NCBI RefSeq assembly: GCF_947172395.1
Contig: NC_069085.1
Coordinates: 17,982,698-18,046,697 of the forward strand
Direction of reading: 5' to 3'
Length of the DNA stretch: 64,000 nucleotides
From: Bicyclus anynana
Lineage: Eukaryota; Arthropoda; Insecta; Lepidoptera; Nymphalidae
Each line of letters opens with the position of its first letter. Position 1 is the stretch's first letter. Under the pieces are notes generated by a model, which saw nothing but the letters and a program-made list of their open reading frames with translations, made no database searches and was not told where the DNA came from. The position numbers and the translations under genes are program-made. This document shows positions 61,701 to 63,500 of this stretch, in pieces.

Positions 61701-63127
61701 TTCGTTGTATGTATTTTCATGTCACTTAATGGCAGGCAGAAGATCAAATAACAAGAAAATATATGTGAAACTACTTGTTTTTTGCAGAACTTCAGCCGGG
61801 TGAAGATGCAGGTGACGATGTCGCTGTCGTCGCTGGTGGGCACGTCCACCACGTTCAGCGAGGAGTCGCTGCGGCGCGCGCTCAAGACCGTGCTGCTGTA
61901 CGCCGAGCACGACCAGGACCTGCAGGACACCAACTTCCCCGAGCAGGTGACGCTTTGTGTCTGAGGTTCCACTGGCAGACCTTCAGCCGGGTGAAGATGC
62001 AGGTGACGATGTCGCTGTCGTCGCTGGTACCTAGAAGATGCCGATTCACTCTAGACTTGAAAATATAATAATGCTAGGGAAACATAAGCTGGCAGGACAT
62101 TCCATACCTTGGCAGTGCGTGTGAAGAATGACGTACTATACCGCTTAGTCCGTCGCTGCGCGGTCGCTGCGATGTAAAGCTGTTCCATGATAGAATGGTG
62201 AAGGCCACGTTCAGCAAGTCGCTGATACAAGTGGTCCTACTAAAAGACCCTCATTTCTTACCTTATCCTTAAGAGAATAAGGTAAGAAATGAGATCTTTC
62301 ACGTAAAGGTGAAAAGAAAGAATCCTGAAAGATCTCATTTTCAACATCCTTGTTGAAAGCCAAAACTCTTTGTAAGAGTAAACCTCATCCTGTGCAACAT
62401 CCATCCTGTTTCTTCCAGGTGAAAGACCTGGTGTTCAATCTTCACATGATCCTGAGCGATACCGTGAAGATGAAGGAGTTCCAAGAAGACCCCGAGATGC
62501 TGCTGGACCTGATGCACCGCATCGCGCGCGGCTACCAGCACAGCCCCGACCTGCGGCTCACCTGGCTCAGCAACATGGCACAGAAGCATATGGAGGTATT
62601 TTTAGACTTGATTTTTTTTCAATAATTATTTACTCGCCGGATGAGGCAGCTTATTTGGATACGTTATCTAGGGAAAATTGATAGTGCCTTCCTCGAATAA
62701 TGTTGAGTCTACAACGTCACACGCGTAGTACATGATTGAGGACGATCTCCTCAATGACACTCGCAAGACGTTGTGGGAGGTGAATTTGCGCCGTGCGAGA
62801 CATTTGCTTTTGTGCATACCCATGTAAACCCCTTCTGTTTGGTGTGGTGTGTTTGGTGGTGACAGTCATATAATATGTAAAAAGCCTTATAATATGTACT
62901 GTTTGTGAAACTAAAAAGCAATAAACGTATTTTCTTTCTGAATGTAATTCCAGCGCTCGAACCACCTGGAGGCGGGCATGTGCCTGGTGCACGGCGCGGC
63001 GCTGGTGGCGGAGCAGCTGCGCGCGGGCGGGCGCGGCGCGGCGCTGCTGCAGCGCGTCACGCACAACGCGCTGGACGAGAGTTGCGCCGACCCGCTTCAC
63101 CACCACCTCACCGCCAACGAGCTGCAG
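28673..63127 (+). CDS. DOCK-C subfamily guanine nucleotide exchange factor (DOCK6/7/8-like), 31 exons, partial
   Basis: This is the gene-level entry. The 31 exons join in phase into 1,614 codons without a stop. The product is a large cytosolic exchange factor for Rho-family GTPases; mammalian DOCK6/7/8 act on Rac and Cdc42, and the single Drosophila member is Zir. Visible residues 1-549 match the DOCK-C N-terminal region. About 560-760 is the C2-like DHR-1 domain (ARNITVRVQL, FGRSSCPEF, HHLLFTFLHVSCQ), which binds phosphoinositides in the family. Residues 760-1,614 are the helical armadillo-like middle (VFNLHMILSDTVKM near the end). The catalytic DHR-2 domain lies past the window, as does the stop codon. 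The initiator exon is not identified. Exons are GC-rich at third positions, unlike the introns. Member-level naming is uncertain because insects usually have one gene for this subfamily. Confidence 0.95.
28750..29530. other. DOCK intron with a SINE fragment
   Basis: 29,210-29,290 is a minus-strand family-1 SINE fragment ('atatttggctcactgctga' and 'actggactatcacggctc') with most of the body deleted. The rest is AT-rich with no feature seen. Confidence 0.6.
29538..29725 (+). mobile_element. 47-nt hairpin followed by SINE family 2 body
   Basis: 29,538-29,584 is a palindrome ('cggaatgctaaat' opposite 'atttagcattccg'). Directly after it the family-2 SINE body runs from 'gatgttgtgtagaaacc' to 'gggctaacttgtaaag'. 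The tRNA-like head is absent. Confidence 0.8.
29764..29924 (+). CDS. DOCK exon 2
   Basis: The exon is 161 nt, with acceptor ATTGCAG and donor GTGAGA. It encodes visible residues 25-77 plus two bases: ISLSDMIEPPDYEEV, then RDPLAYPAGDMELLTVPRR. It corresponds to the conserved acidic 'P-x-D-(Y/L)-E' and 'D-(I/M)-E-(V/L)' segment of the DOCK-C N-terminus. Confidence 0.9.
29955..30032 (+). repeat. Decayed partial copy of DOCK exon 2
   Basis: 'gtcagatatgatcaagcctc', 'cagactaagaggg' and 'gagcgggagccactggc' align with the first half of exon 2, with an internal deletion. A TAA stop replaces the Tyr codon. The copy starts about 30 bp after the exon's donor. Confidence 0.78.
30264..30477 (+). CDS. DOCK exon 3
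   Basis: The exon is 214 nt, with acceptor TTGTATAG and donor GTATGT. It completes residue 78 and encodes 79-149 (MTAPMFVRDCISCYTSDYTV ... EELASQAQ). The VRDC and SYT-like pattern is characteristic of DOCK6/7/8. Confidence 0.93.
30770..31075. mobile_element. Interspersed repeat piece
   Basis: 'ctattactcgtcaactcatc', 'atccactcc' and 'cacacatgtcctctttc' recur in part at 61,495-61,560. 'ctcaagtttggact' is also repeated within the segment (30,886 and 31,044). The family is not identified. Confidence 0.5.
31135..31331 (+). CDS. DOCK exon 4
   Basis: The exon is 197 nt, with acceptor TCCCTTAG and donor GTAAGT. It encodes residues 150-214 plus two bases, with a Ser-rich linker and TPRGSWASLDLRSSSSDPLL. 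The Pro-Arg-Gly-Ser-Trp-Ala motif is shared with DOCK7. Confidence 0.93.
31773..31814 (+). CDS. DOCK exon 5 (42-nt micro-exon)
   Basis: The exon is only 42 nt, with a TTTTTTCCAG acceptor and a GTAAGA donor. It encodes residues 215-228 (RKEFSLFGGSDLNI) plus two bases. It is in phase on both sides, and the Lys-Glu-(Phe/Leu)-x-Leu pattern matches the family. Confidence 0.85.
31815..32265. other. DOCK intron, no feature seen
   Basis: AT-rich sequence without recognisable repeats or exons. Confidence 0.4.
32266..32406 (+). CDS. DOCK exon 6
   Basis: The exon is 141 nt, with acceptor TTTGCAG and donor GTAAGT. It encodes residues 229-275 plus two bases (LGLYAPYLDEEEAVERR ... MGHRILVQCHQV). The 'G-x-R-(I/L)-L-V-x-C' motif aligns with DOCK7. 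Confidence 0.93.
32690..33170. repeat. 23-bp tandem repeat running into exon 7 acceptor
   Basis: About twenty degenerate units of the type 'agtttcgatttaattcacca' plus three bases lie one after another, mostly at exact 23-bp spacing. The last unit ends only a few bases before the TTATAG acceptor of exon 7. The array therefore supplies the branch-point and pyrimidine region. Confidence 0.92.
33178..33457 (+). CDS. DOCK exon 7
   Basis: At 280 nt this is the longest exon seen, with acceptor ACTTATAG and donor GTCAGT. It encodes residues 276-369, including VEPLFASMALYDAKEKKKLS, ENFYFNLNSE and DVFLVLRVEKVLQGDVNE. The pattern is diagnostic of the DOCK-C/D N-terminal domain. Confidence 0.96.
33545..33590 (+). 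repeat. Decayed partial copy of DOCK exon 7
   Basis: 'ctgagccgtagcactgtgtt' followed by 'cgacttctcctcg' closely matches the exon-7 segment encoding LSRSAVFDLLNPS, about 90 bp after the exon. It has no splice sites of its own. Confidence 0.72.
34020..34137. mobile_element. Inverted-repeat element nested in the hAT element
   Basis: 'cattttagtcgagta' and 'tactcgactaaaa' face each other around 'tttttgggcggtaa', matching the copy at 21,417-21,530. Confidence 0.85.
34161..34385 (+). mobile_element. SINE family 1 body nested in the hAT element
   Basis: The body from 'taagaaattaaatatcacgt' to a GAC-repeat tail is present. The tRNA-like head is missing. Confidence 0.85.
34561..35305 (-). mobile_element. 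Jockey-like LINE, 5'-truncated, with target duplication
   Basis: It is flanked by 'acccacacacttt' on both sides (about 34,550-34,562 and 35,305-35,317). A poly-T run at 34,561-34,575 is its poly-A tail, since it lies on the minus strand. It encodes the reverse-transcriptase end TTIRPILTYASVVFAH, LQTLQNRFLRQITGAPW and NNDLHRDLELPTIAKY, typical of jockey-clade elements. A 36-bp tandem duplication sits at its 5' end (about 35,236-35,305). Confidence 0.92.
35422..35596 (+). CDS. DOCK exon 8
   Basis: The exon is 175 nt, with acceptor GTCGTCAG (weak pyrimidine tract) and donor GTCAGC. It encodes residues 370-427 plus one base: NREKVRAGAAAACARLGRYR, MPLAWSAVSLLNI and SNSLERD. It matches the DOCK7 'RLGKYRMPFAWTA' region. 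Only about 20 bp after the donor an inverted-repeat element begins. Confidence 0.95.
35618..35922. mobile_element. Miniature inverted-repeat element, 'ctcagaccaatta' family
   Basis: The ends 'ctcagaccaatta' and 'taattggtctgag' are perfect inverted copies. The inner ends 'aaggacctg' and 'caggtcct' continue the repeat. A second copy in reverse orientation lies at 51,596-51,909. It is 305 bp and encodes nothing convincing. Confidence 0.92.
35975..36350 (-). mobile_element. Interspersed repeat family B, two overlapping copies
   Basis: It starts at 'cctaataatattataaacgc' and ends 'gaagtcgcgggcgtccgcta'. The 'tttagctgaaatttgg' and 'aaaatccatggttt' landmarks occur twice, about 170 bp apart. Confidence 0.85.
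36351..37176. other. DOCK intron stretch
   Basis: A 25-nt hairpin 'atgcaacact...agtgttgcat' sits at 36,841-36,865, and 'tgacaattgacagcaaacgt' lies around 36,768. No exon is seen. Confidence 0.45.
37177..37361 (+). CDS. DOCK exon 9
   Basis: The exon is 185 nt, with acceptor TTCTATAG and donor GTCAGT. It encodes residues 428-489, with a Ser/Arg/Ala-rich linker and then FKPIVITVTSFFKQ, which aligns with 'FRPATLTVTNFFKQ' of DOCK7. An in-phase AG at 37,163-37,164 is an alternative acceptor adding four residues. Confidence 0.93.
37927..38107 (+). CDS. DOCK exon 10
   Basis: The exon is 181 nt, with acceptor TAAAACAG and donor GTACGT. It encodes residues 490-549 plus one base: DKLRDEDLYKFLAEIKRPSS, LKIEVSPCP and GLTPEL. 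The 'L-x-D-E-D-L-Y-K-F-L' motif is strongly conserved in DOCK-C. Confidence 0.97.
38180..38335 (-). mobile_element. RTE-type LINE tail fragment
   Basis: 'tagccaatggacattt', 'gaggacttccaa'-like and 'aaactatgtgccccgcccac' segments match the RTE tail with internal deletions. Confidence 0.7.
38493..38647 (+). CDS. DOCK exon 11 (start of DHR-1)
   Basis: The exon is 155 nt, with acceptor TGTTATAG and donor GTGAGT. It encodes residues 550-601: VRPCKEILPFPLVAPALPHV, then YRNLLFLNVRELNLSAYASR and TASARNIT. This begins the C2-like DHR-1 domain. The last 97 nt plus the donor and 19 nt of intron are repeated eight more times downstream. The first donor is the only one usable without a frameshift. Confidence 0.96.
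38551..39592 (+). repeat. 116-bp x 9 tandem array of exon 11 tail plus splice donor
   Basis: Units start at 38,551, 38,667, 38,783, 38,899, 39,015, 39,132, 39,248, 39,364 and 39,480. They are nearly identical: one has a single inserted A (39,064-39,066) and a few have one substitution. Each carries 97 bp of exon 11 and the 'gtgagtattggcgtta' intron start. Because 116 is not a multiple of 3, reading past the first donor shifts frame and stops in the next unit. The joins create 'gttag' just before each exon copy, but that AG is in the wrong phase and the spacing is far too short for an intron. Confidence 0.97.
39600..39850 (-). mobile_element. RTE-type LINE fragment
   Basis: 'cattaaccgatagacatcca' and 'tgatttgtgattcgatcacg' with 'gacgcatactcat' are the decayed RTE tail in reverse orientation. 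Confidence 0.65.
39935..40190 (-). mobile_element. RTE-type LINE fragment, decayed
   Basis: It follows a CAT-repeat at 39,938-39,952 and retains 'cctccttatttctggttcta' and 'gacatagctcgctcaatcgc'. It is an older copy than the one at 13,261. Confidence 0.65.
40307..40425 (+). CDS. DOCK exon 12 (DHR-1)
   Basis: The exon is 119 nt, with acceptor TGTCCGCAG and donor GTAAGA. It encodes residues 602-640 plus two bases: VRVQLMSGEE, PAIFGRSSCPEFSTEAYTTV and LYHNK. It continues ARNIT of exon 11 exactly as in DOCK7 (ARNIT-V-x-V-Q). Confidence 0.97.
40444..40640 (+). mobile_element. Interspersed repeat family A copy
   Basis: It runs from 'actagctgacgccgcgcgat' to 'caaattctttagctttt' and begins 18 bp after the exon 12 donor. 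Confidence 0.82.
40760..40905 (+). mobile_element. SINE family 2 body
   Basis: 'gacgatgtcgtgtagaaacc', 'agttagctcgcttccatct' and 'gtagtcaagggctaacttgt' are present. The head is absent. Confidence 0.8.
41122..41275 (+). CDS. DOCK exon 13 (DHR-1)
   Basis: The exon is 154 nt, with acceptor GATGTCAG and donor GTGAGA. It encodes residues 641-692: NPSLYDEIKLKLPADLGDQH, HLLFTFLHVSCQRK and TTLGYS. The 'D-E-I-K-(L/V)-K-L-P' and 'H-V-S-C-Q' motifs are typical of DHR-1. Confidence 0.97.
41690..42380. mobile_element. Repeat block with 130-bp tandem units
   Basis: It starts with 'ttaaccgacttccaaaaagg', a phrase that recurs in reverse at about 59,730-59,758, and a T-run. From about 41,980 a 130-bp unit repeats about 2.7 times ('tgtattaagggtctg' at 42,111 and 42,241, diverged copy at 42,371). 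The units share 'agagaactcctcgacggttc'. Confidence 0.8.
42412..42740. repeat. Large foldback: ~143-bp inverted repeat with 43-bp loop
   Basis: Arms 42,412-42,555 and 42,599-42,740 are nearly perfectly complementary. Their outer parts contain 'ttcaaccgacttccaactc' and its complement. It encodes no protein. A transcript through it would form a long hairpin. Confidence 0.95.
42900..43088 (+). CDS. DOCK exon 14 (DHR-1)
   Basis: The exon is 189 nt, with acceptor CGTTCCCAG and donor GTAAGT. It encodes residues 693-755: WLPLCRNGKLTCGEFSLPVM, LPGTRWIDNHKPIFNITLDA and TTVHPQ. It aligns with the 'G-(M/T)-(K/R)-W-(V/I)-D-N-H-K' motif of DOCK7. Confidence 0.97.
43101..43225. repeat. Two adjacent hairpins just after exon 14
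   Basis: 43,101-43,177 pairs 'taattgttgacgga' with 'tccgtcaacaatta', with further pairing inside ('caggcagttg', 'ctgcctcat'). 43,185-43,225 pairs 'gtgggttaccattta' with 'taaatggtaacccac'. The first begins 12 bp after the donor. Confidence 0.9.
43485..43560 (+). mobile_element. Short piece shared with the LINE near 47,340
   Basis: 'gacgtccttaaccctaca' and 'catcggtcacaagtccggga' match 47,340-47,380, so this is a mobile-element remnant of the same family. Confidence 0.55.
43666..43769 (+). CDS. DOCK exon 15
   Basis: The exon is 104 nt, with acceptor TGATGCAG and donor GTTAGT. It encodes residues 756-789 plus two bases (DGYIERFVLACEAVQEG, IPPRIGLANMETELRA), matching 'D-x-Y-L-D-K-F ... R-I-G' after DHR-1. 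Confidence 0.94.
43800..44641. other. DOCK intron, no recognised feature
   Basis: The minus strand at 44,020-44,268 stays open for 82 codons and could be a LINE remnant ('NILTNYSIRNIQIKG'). No family motif is clear. Confidence 0.35.
44642..44810 (+). CDS. DOCK exon 16
   Basis: The exon is 169 nt, with acceptor TTTTGTCAG and donor GTAAGT. It encodes residues 790-846: ISELPTANVEALARYLPVVA, DKLLQLLVAPPSLAGVTLNI and FTCLAHLFTDIT. This is a helical repeat region equivalent to 'LDKLILLVIRPP' of DOCK7. Confidence 0.96.
44820..45060 (+). mobile_element. RTE-type LINE fragment in sense orientation
   Basis: 'accgacatagctcaacgagt' starts at 44,825, about 10 bp past the exon 16 donor, and 'gcagggattcgctggatgca' and 'aggctcagtatcag' follow. 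It has deletions compared with the copy at 13,261. Confidence 0.78.
45070..45300 (+). mobile_element. Interspersed repeat shared with 16,950-17,145
   Basis: 'gtgaaagactaagattaag' and 'ataataataatatattataa' are the reverse complement of the 17-kb copy. The outer segments 'tcacgtgaacaaagtgac' and 'aattggtactttac' are also shared. Confidence 0.75.
45826..45958 (+). CDS. DOCK exon 17
   Basis: The exon is 133 nt, with a TGTTTTTTGTAG acceptor and a GTGAGC donor. It encodes residues 847-890 plus one base: DAHGRSGLITSYIQYQCRIP and a Pro/Leu-rich end. It aligns with 'D-x-H-G-R-(N/S)-x-L-(L/I)-x-S-Y-I'. The long Ser-rich insert that follows in mammals is short here or lies in an unrecognised exon. Confidence 0.93.
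46080..46910. mobile_element. Intron with repeats; copy of an element shared with 58.2 kb
   Basis: 46,640-46,905 matches 58,195-58,440 in the same orientation ('gtcatgaaacagttgaaata', 'catcatggccgac', 'ggctcgtattgtcaaaaa', 'gtgtcaactagcct'). A TTTTA simple repeat lies at 46,450-46,490. Confidence 0.8.
47039..47138 (+). CDS. DOCK exon 18
   Basis: The exon is 100 nt, with acceptor GTAAACAG and donor GTAAAG. It encodes residues 891-923 plus two bases: SCKILHEELALQWVVASGAT and RDLAMQNS. It matches 'L-F-H-E-E-L-A-L-Q-W-V-V' of DOCK7. Confidence 0.96.
47165..47262 (-). mobile_element. SINE family 2 head
   Basis: On the minus strand it has the A-box-like 'tggcgcagtggtagg' and the B-box 'gggttcgatcc'. 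It is a tRNA-like head without a body. Confidence 0.8.
47300..47840 (+). mobile_element. LINE 3' fragment
   Basis: The frame at 47,305-47,535 includes GNCIRFYNKLP and KLKVFIKRKLF, the end of the reverse-transcriptase protein of the family at 6,640. It is followed by an untranslated region ending 'gaaataaatgaattttgag'. Confidence 0.85.
47940..48089 (+). CDS. DOCK exon 19
   Basis: The exon is 150 nt, with acceptor ATTCCCAG and donor GTGGGT. It encodes residues 924-973 plus two bases: ALFELMVKSMVEYLYWSG, EAPRKARFPDQFTDDLSTLV and TAEIIS. It matches 'F-F-E-L-M-V-K-S-M'. Confidence 0.97.
48205..48555 (+). mobile_element. Interspersed repeat family B-like copy
   Basis: It begins 'actagtggacgcccgcgact' and shows internal near-duplicates around 'ctctttaatc' (48,337 and 48,408). 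It ends at 'tttatatattaagata'. Confidence 0.7.
48590..48890 (+). mobile_element. tRNA-derived SINE, family 1, full length
   Basis: The A-box (tagcccagtgg) and B-box (ggttcgaaacc) are intact, the body is complete and the tail ends with 'gataatgatgaagt'. It is the best-preserved copy in the window and ends about 40 bp before exon 20. Confidence 0.93.
48933..49110 (+). CDS. DOCK exon 20
   Basis: The exon is 178 nt, with acceptor ATGTTTCAG and donor GTACGA. It encodes residues 974-1,033: LTQSLNNSLAFFLFDLLSVV, DRGYVFNLVRGYHKQM and LPDAVPLVHYK. It matches 'R-L-N-x-S-L-A-F-F-L-x-D-L-L-S-x-x-D-R-G'. Confidence 0.97.
49111..49725. other. DOCK intron with a small hairpin
   Basis: 49,402-49,435 pairs 'cagcgaaacgtcat' with 'atgacgtttcgctg' around a 6-nt loop. 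Nothing else is recognised. Confidence 0.5.
49728..50235 (-). mobile_element. LINE 3' fragment ending at the exon 21 acceptor
   Basis: On the minus strand it encodes RYKNKLVVPRQRLNIFKNNR, IRIYNHIPKS and YYTVAKFLND, the reverse-transcriptase end. The 3' tail at 49,728 has 'aatcataatcataaatcatt'. Its 5' boundary at about 50,235 is within a few bases of the TACAATACAG acceptor. Confidence 0.85.
50240..50454 (+). CDS. DOCK exon 21
   Basis: The exon is 215 nt, with acceptor ATTACAATACAG (weak) and donor GTACGT. It encodes residues 1,034-1,104 plus two bases: LSFLRIVCSHEHYVSLCLPG, a Gly/Ala/Ser-rich loop, and SGEFRSRHYLAGLLLADLTA. It matches 'L-x-F-L-R-I-I-C-S-H-E-H-Y-V'. Confidence 0.96.
50472..50625 (+). 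mobile_element. Interspersed repeat family A copy
   Basis: It runs from 'ctagctgccgccgcgcgtgg' to 'attagcgcgttcaatcaatc' and starts about 18 bp after the exon 21 donor. Confidence 0.8.
50632..50676. repeat. Perfect 18-bp hairpin
   Basis: 'aattaatggctacgtggc' pairs perfectly with 'gccacgtagccattaatt' around 'aaccttatc'. Confidence 0.93.
50680..51595. other. DOCK intron, no recognised feature
   Basis: Mostly AT-rich. I see no exon or clear repeat. Confidence 0.35.
51596..51909. mobile_element. Miniature inverted-repeat element, 'ctcagaccaatta' family
   Basis: This is the reverse-orientation copy of 35,618-35,922, with ends 'ctcaaaccaattattg' and 'taattggtctgag'. It ends about 58 bp before exon 22. 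Confidence 0.92.
51968..52149 (+). CDS. DOCK exon 22
   Basis: The exon is 182 nt, with acceptor CCCGTCCAG and donor GTATGC. It encodes residues 1,105-1,165 plus one base: SPVLQCAAVNAVLSLLTAHD, then KARVAALYMPLLGIVMDAQP and QLYRGFDS. It matches 'K-A-R-V-A-x-L-Y-L-P-L-(I/L)-G-I'. Confidence 0.97.
52340..52715 (+). mobile_element. Interspersed repeat family B, two overlapping copies
   Basis: It begins 'actagaggacgtccgcgact'. 'aaaccatggattttttcggg' and 'tttcagctaattcggttcag' occur, and it ends 'ttataatattagtagga'. Confidence 0.85.
52720..53210. other. DOCK intron, no recognised feature
   Basis: AT-rich, with 'gtcaatgtcatgtaatattg' around 52,926. No exon is seen. Confidence 0.35.
53215..53291 (+). 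CDS. DOCK exon 23
   Basis: The exon is 77 nt, with acceptor CTTTTACAG and donor GTTAGT. It encodes residues 1,166-1,191: ILQLDGEMSQFGSMYAPSSP and EDFKQ. It is a short linker with little conservation. The support is that it is in phase on both sides and has good splice sites. Confidence 0.75.
53565..54571. mobile_element. Candidate DNA element with inverted ends and internal duplication
   Basis: The left end 'tagaggtgaggcgta' and the reverse of the right end 'tagaggcgagtcgta' match, about 1 kb apart. More inverted matches rich in 'gtacgagta' and 'acgcgt' follow inside each end. Two direct copies of about 115-130 bp ('gagacgcgttcg', 'aatgtgtgagtga', 'tttttcaacgca') lie at 53,766-53,880 and 53,897-54,000. 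No transposase is seen. Confidence 0.6.
54290..54372 (-). mobile_element. tRNA-like SINE head
   Basis: On the minus strand 'ttggaatagtggtatga' and 'gagttcgatcccggg' mimic A and B boxes. It lies inside the element above. It is not a complete tRNA. Confidence 0.6.
54980..55255 (-). mobile_element. tRNA-like SINE, another family
   Basis: On the minus strand 55,255-55,165 reads 'aatagctcaaagataaagcg' and 'ggtggttcgattcccgacc', A- and B-box-like. The sequence to about 54,980 may be its body. Confidence 0.55.
55265..55562 (+). mobile_element. tRNA-derived SINE, family 1
   Basis: It has the A-box 'tagcccagtgg', the B-box-like 'ggttcgaattc' and a complete body ending 'gagccgaacacgggttg'. Confidence 0.9.
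55566..56505. mobile_element. Composite remnant of the 'ctcagaccaatta' element with internal insertions
   Basis: The left edge 'gaccaattaccatag' plus 'cctgcctcgctagac' and the right edge 'gacagacaattttgttggtg' plus 'gcgatacaagtcc' correspond to the two ends of the 51.6-51.9 kb element. They are separated by about 0.8 kb of other sequence, including a family-B piece at 55,895-56,080. 'tggtgttaaatatttt' occurs on both sides (55,844 and 56,405), possibly flanking an insertion. Confidence 0.55.
56525..56830 (+). mobile_element. RTE-type LINE fragment abutting exon 24
   Basis: The sense-strand frames contain GVSLRDRIRNEEIRRRTKVT, LKWQWAGHIVPRADGRWGPK and LEWRPRTGKRSVG. The fragment ends about 20 bp before the exon 24 acceptor. 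Confidence 0.9.
56852..57028 (+). CDS. DOCK exon 24
   Basis: The exon is 177 nt, with acceptor TTAATTTGCAG and donor GTGACG. It encodes residues 1,192-1,250: FNSETSRNLLMCLVWLLKWS, RLHCLLALIDLCFKCQEYK. It matches 'S-S-R-S-L-L-I-C-L-L-W-V-L-K' and 'L-L-x-L-C-V-S-C-F-E-Y-K'. Confidence 0.97.
57030..57650. other. DOCK intron, no recognised feature
   Basis: 'gaacatactgattacaattt' near 57,387 and 'aaattgtaatcaatatgttc' at 57,540 form a long-range inverted match within about 160 bp. Otherwise nothing is recognised. Confidence 0.4.
57652..57778 (+). CDS. DOCK exon 25
   Basis: The exon is 127 nt, with acceptor TTATGTTACAG and donor GTGCGT. It encodes residues 1,251-1,292 plus one base: GRKEIMKCAQQNVRKTTDIK, AKLEDVILGQGSARSDFIMR. 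It matches 'D-(M/I)-(R/K)-A-K-L-E-(E/D)-x-I-L-G'. Confidence 0.96.
57815..58135 (+). mobile_element. Interspersed repeat family B-like copy
   Basis: 'tttagacctctttaatccag', 'aaatccgtcgagtaattttt' and 'acagacagacagatagac' are landmarks. It is similar to the copies at 26.6 and 48.2 kb. Confidence 0.65.
58195..58440 (+). mobile_element. Interspersed repeat shared with 46,640-46,905
   Basis: It carries the same order of landmarks as the 46.6-kb copy ('gtcatgaaacagttgaaata', 'ggctcgtattgtcaaaaa', 'gtgtcaactagcct'). Family unknown. Confidence 0.8.
58484..58624. mobile_element. Miniature inverted-repeat element, 'gcctagtgg' family, with internal hairpin insert
   Basis: The ends 'gcctagtggcagtttg' and 'cccactaggcac' match the element at 10,207. 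An internal segment pairs 'ggaattgaaaca' with 'tgtttcaattcc', suggesting a second small element nested inside. It ends 40 bp before exon 26. Confidence 0.82.
58664..58836 (+). CDS. DOCK exon 26
   Basis: The exon is 173 nt, with acceptor TGTATTGCAG and donor GTGCAG (weak). It encodes residues 1,293-1,350: a Gly/Arg/Ser-rich loop with ERWRKEWVRG, then LSAEVALTLLHALETIVQ. It matches 'L-R-W-R-K-x-x-x-x-W-R' and 'A-x-L-x-x-L-x-x-L-E-x-(I/V)-V-Q'. Confidence 0.93.
58960..59973. other. DOCK intron with family A copy
   Basis: 59,060-59,215 is a family A repeat ('actagccgacgccgcgcgat' to 'tataatattagtattgg'). 59,730-59,758 carries the 'cctcctccttttttgaag' repeat in reverse to 41,692. No exon is seen. 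Confidence 0.65.
59974..60108 (+). CDS. DOCK exon 27
   Basis: The exon is 135 nt, with acceptor GTTCCCCAG and donor GTGCGT. It encodes residues 1,351-1,395: GALAVLLRALQRNQSATVLQ, HMFASVRALILK. It matches 'V-L-L-H-S-M-A-C-N-Q-S-x-x-x-L-Q-H'. Confidence 0.95.
60109..60596. other. DOCK intron, no recognised feature
   Basis: Only short AT-rich and T-rich segments are seen. Confidence 0.4.
60597..60743 (+). CDS. DOCK exon 28
   Basis: The exon is 147 nt, with acceptor GTCCCACAG and donor GTAAGT. It encodes residues 1,396-1,444: TCRVLLRHCAALCGSTRAHA and AAALYALMRHHYHLGN. It matches 'L-L-R-H-C-S-S-x-x-x-x-x-R-(S/A)-H-A-x-A-x-L-Y-x-L-M-R'. Confidence 0.97.
60790..61480 (-). mobile_element. Probable retroelement remnant, family not recognised
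   Basis: The minus strand at 61,227-61,003 is open and contains a Cys/His-spaced segment (CNTCHFECPACADLRLVAQG), like a zinc-knuckle or zinc-ribbon remnant. The surrounding sequence has a composition unlike the AT-rich intron. The mobile-element assignment is inference. Confidence 0.35.
61788..61946 (+). CDS. DOCK exon 29
   Basis: The exon is 159 nt, with acceptor TTTTTGCAG and donor GTGACG. It encodes residues 1,445-1,497: NFSRVKMQVTMSLSSLVGTS, FSEESLRRALKTVLLYAEHD. It is almost identical in pattern to the 'N-F-A-R-V-K-M-Q-V-T-M-S-L-S-S-L-V' block of DOCK6/7/8. Its first 46 bp are copied downstream. Confidence 0.98.
61981..62028 (+). repeat. 48-bp perfect partial copy of DOCK exon 29
   Basis: Positions 61,981-62,028 are identical to 61,790-61,837 ('cttcagccgggtgaagatgc' start, 'tcgctgtcgtcgctggt' end). 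The copy lies 34 bp after the exon 29 donor and then runs into unrelated sequence. It has no acceptor. Confidence 0.95.
62250..62293. repeat. Hairpin in the last introns
   Basis: 'ctcatttcttaccttat' pairs with 'ataaggtaagaaatgag'. A related 'gatctcattt' follows at 62,331. Confidence 0.85.
62419..62595 (+). CDS. DOCK exon 30
   Basis: The exon is 177 nt, with acceptor TTCTTCCAG and donor GTATTT. It encodes residues 1,498-1,556: VKDLVFNLHMILSDTVKMKE, FQEDPEMLLDLMHRIARGYQ, DLRLTWLSNMAQKH. It is the strongest match to DOCK6/7/8 in the window. Confidence 0.98.
62954..63127 (+). CDS. DOCK exon 31 (last in window)
   Basis: The exon is 174 nt, with acceptor TAATTCCAG and donor GTCTAG (weak). It encodes residues 1,557-1,614: RSNHLEAGMCLVHGAALVAE and HHHLTANELQ. 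It matches 'R-S-N-H-x-E-A-x-x-C-L-V-H-x-A-A-L-V-A-E'. The exon end is ambiguous because the tail and donor are repeated after it. The next exons should lead into DHR-2 beyond the window. Confidence 0.92.
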
Positions 63128-63500
63128 GTCTAGCTGCACGCATACCGTCTGTACTTGGCGTGACCTTGAGTGACTGACCGAGCCCTCTCATAGTGTACTT
63201 ACACATACAGTCAAGGACAGCAACGCGCTGGACGAGAGCTGCGCCGACCCGCTGCACCACCACCTCACCGCCAACGAGCTGCAGGTCTAGCTGCACGCAT
63301 ACCGTCTGTACTTGGCGTGACCTTGAGTGACTGACCGAGCCCTCTCATAGTGTACTTACACATACAGTCAAGGACAGCAACGCGCTGGACGAGAGCTGCG
63401 CCGACCCGCTGCACCACCACCTCACCGCCAACGAGCTGCAGGTCGCACGTTTATTCACTGTGACCTTGAGCGACTGACTGAGCCGTGTCATTGTGAACTT
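63064..63500 (+). repeat. 157-bp tandem array of exon 31 tail plus donor
   Basis: Units begin at 63,064, 63,221 and 63,378, exactly 157 bp apart; the third is cut short. Each has the 64-bp exon end ('caacgcgctggacgagag' to 'aacgagctgcag') and intron. Units 2 and 3 share two synonymous differences from the exon itself. Unit 3 has a different intron start (gtcgca rather than gtctag). Confidence 0.95.
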
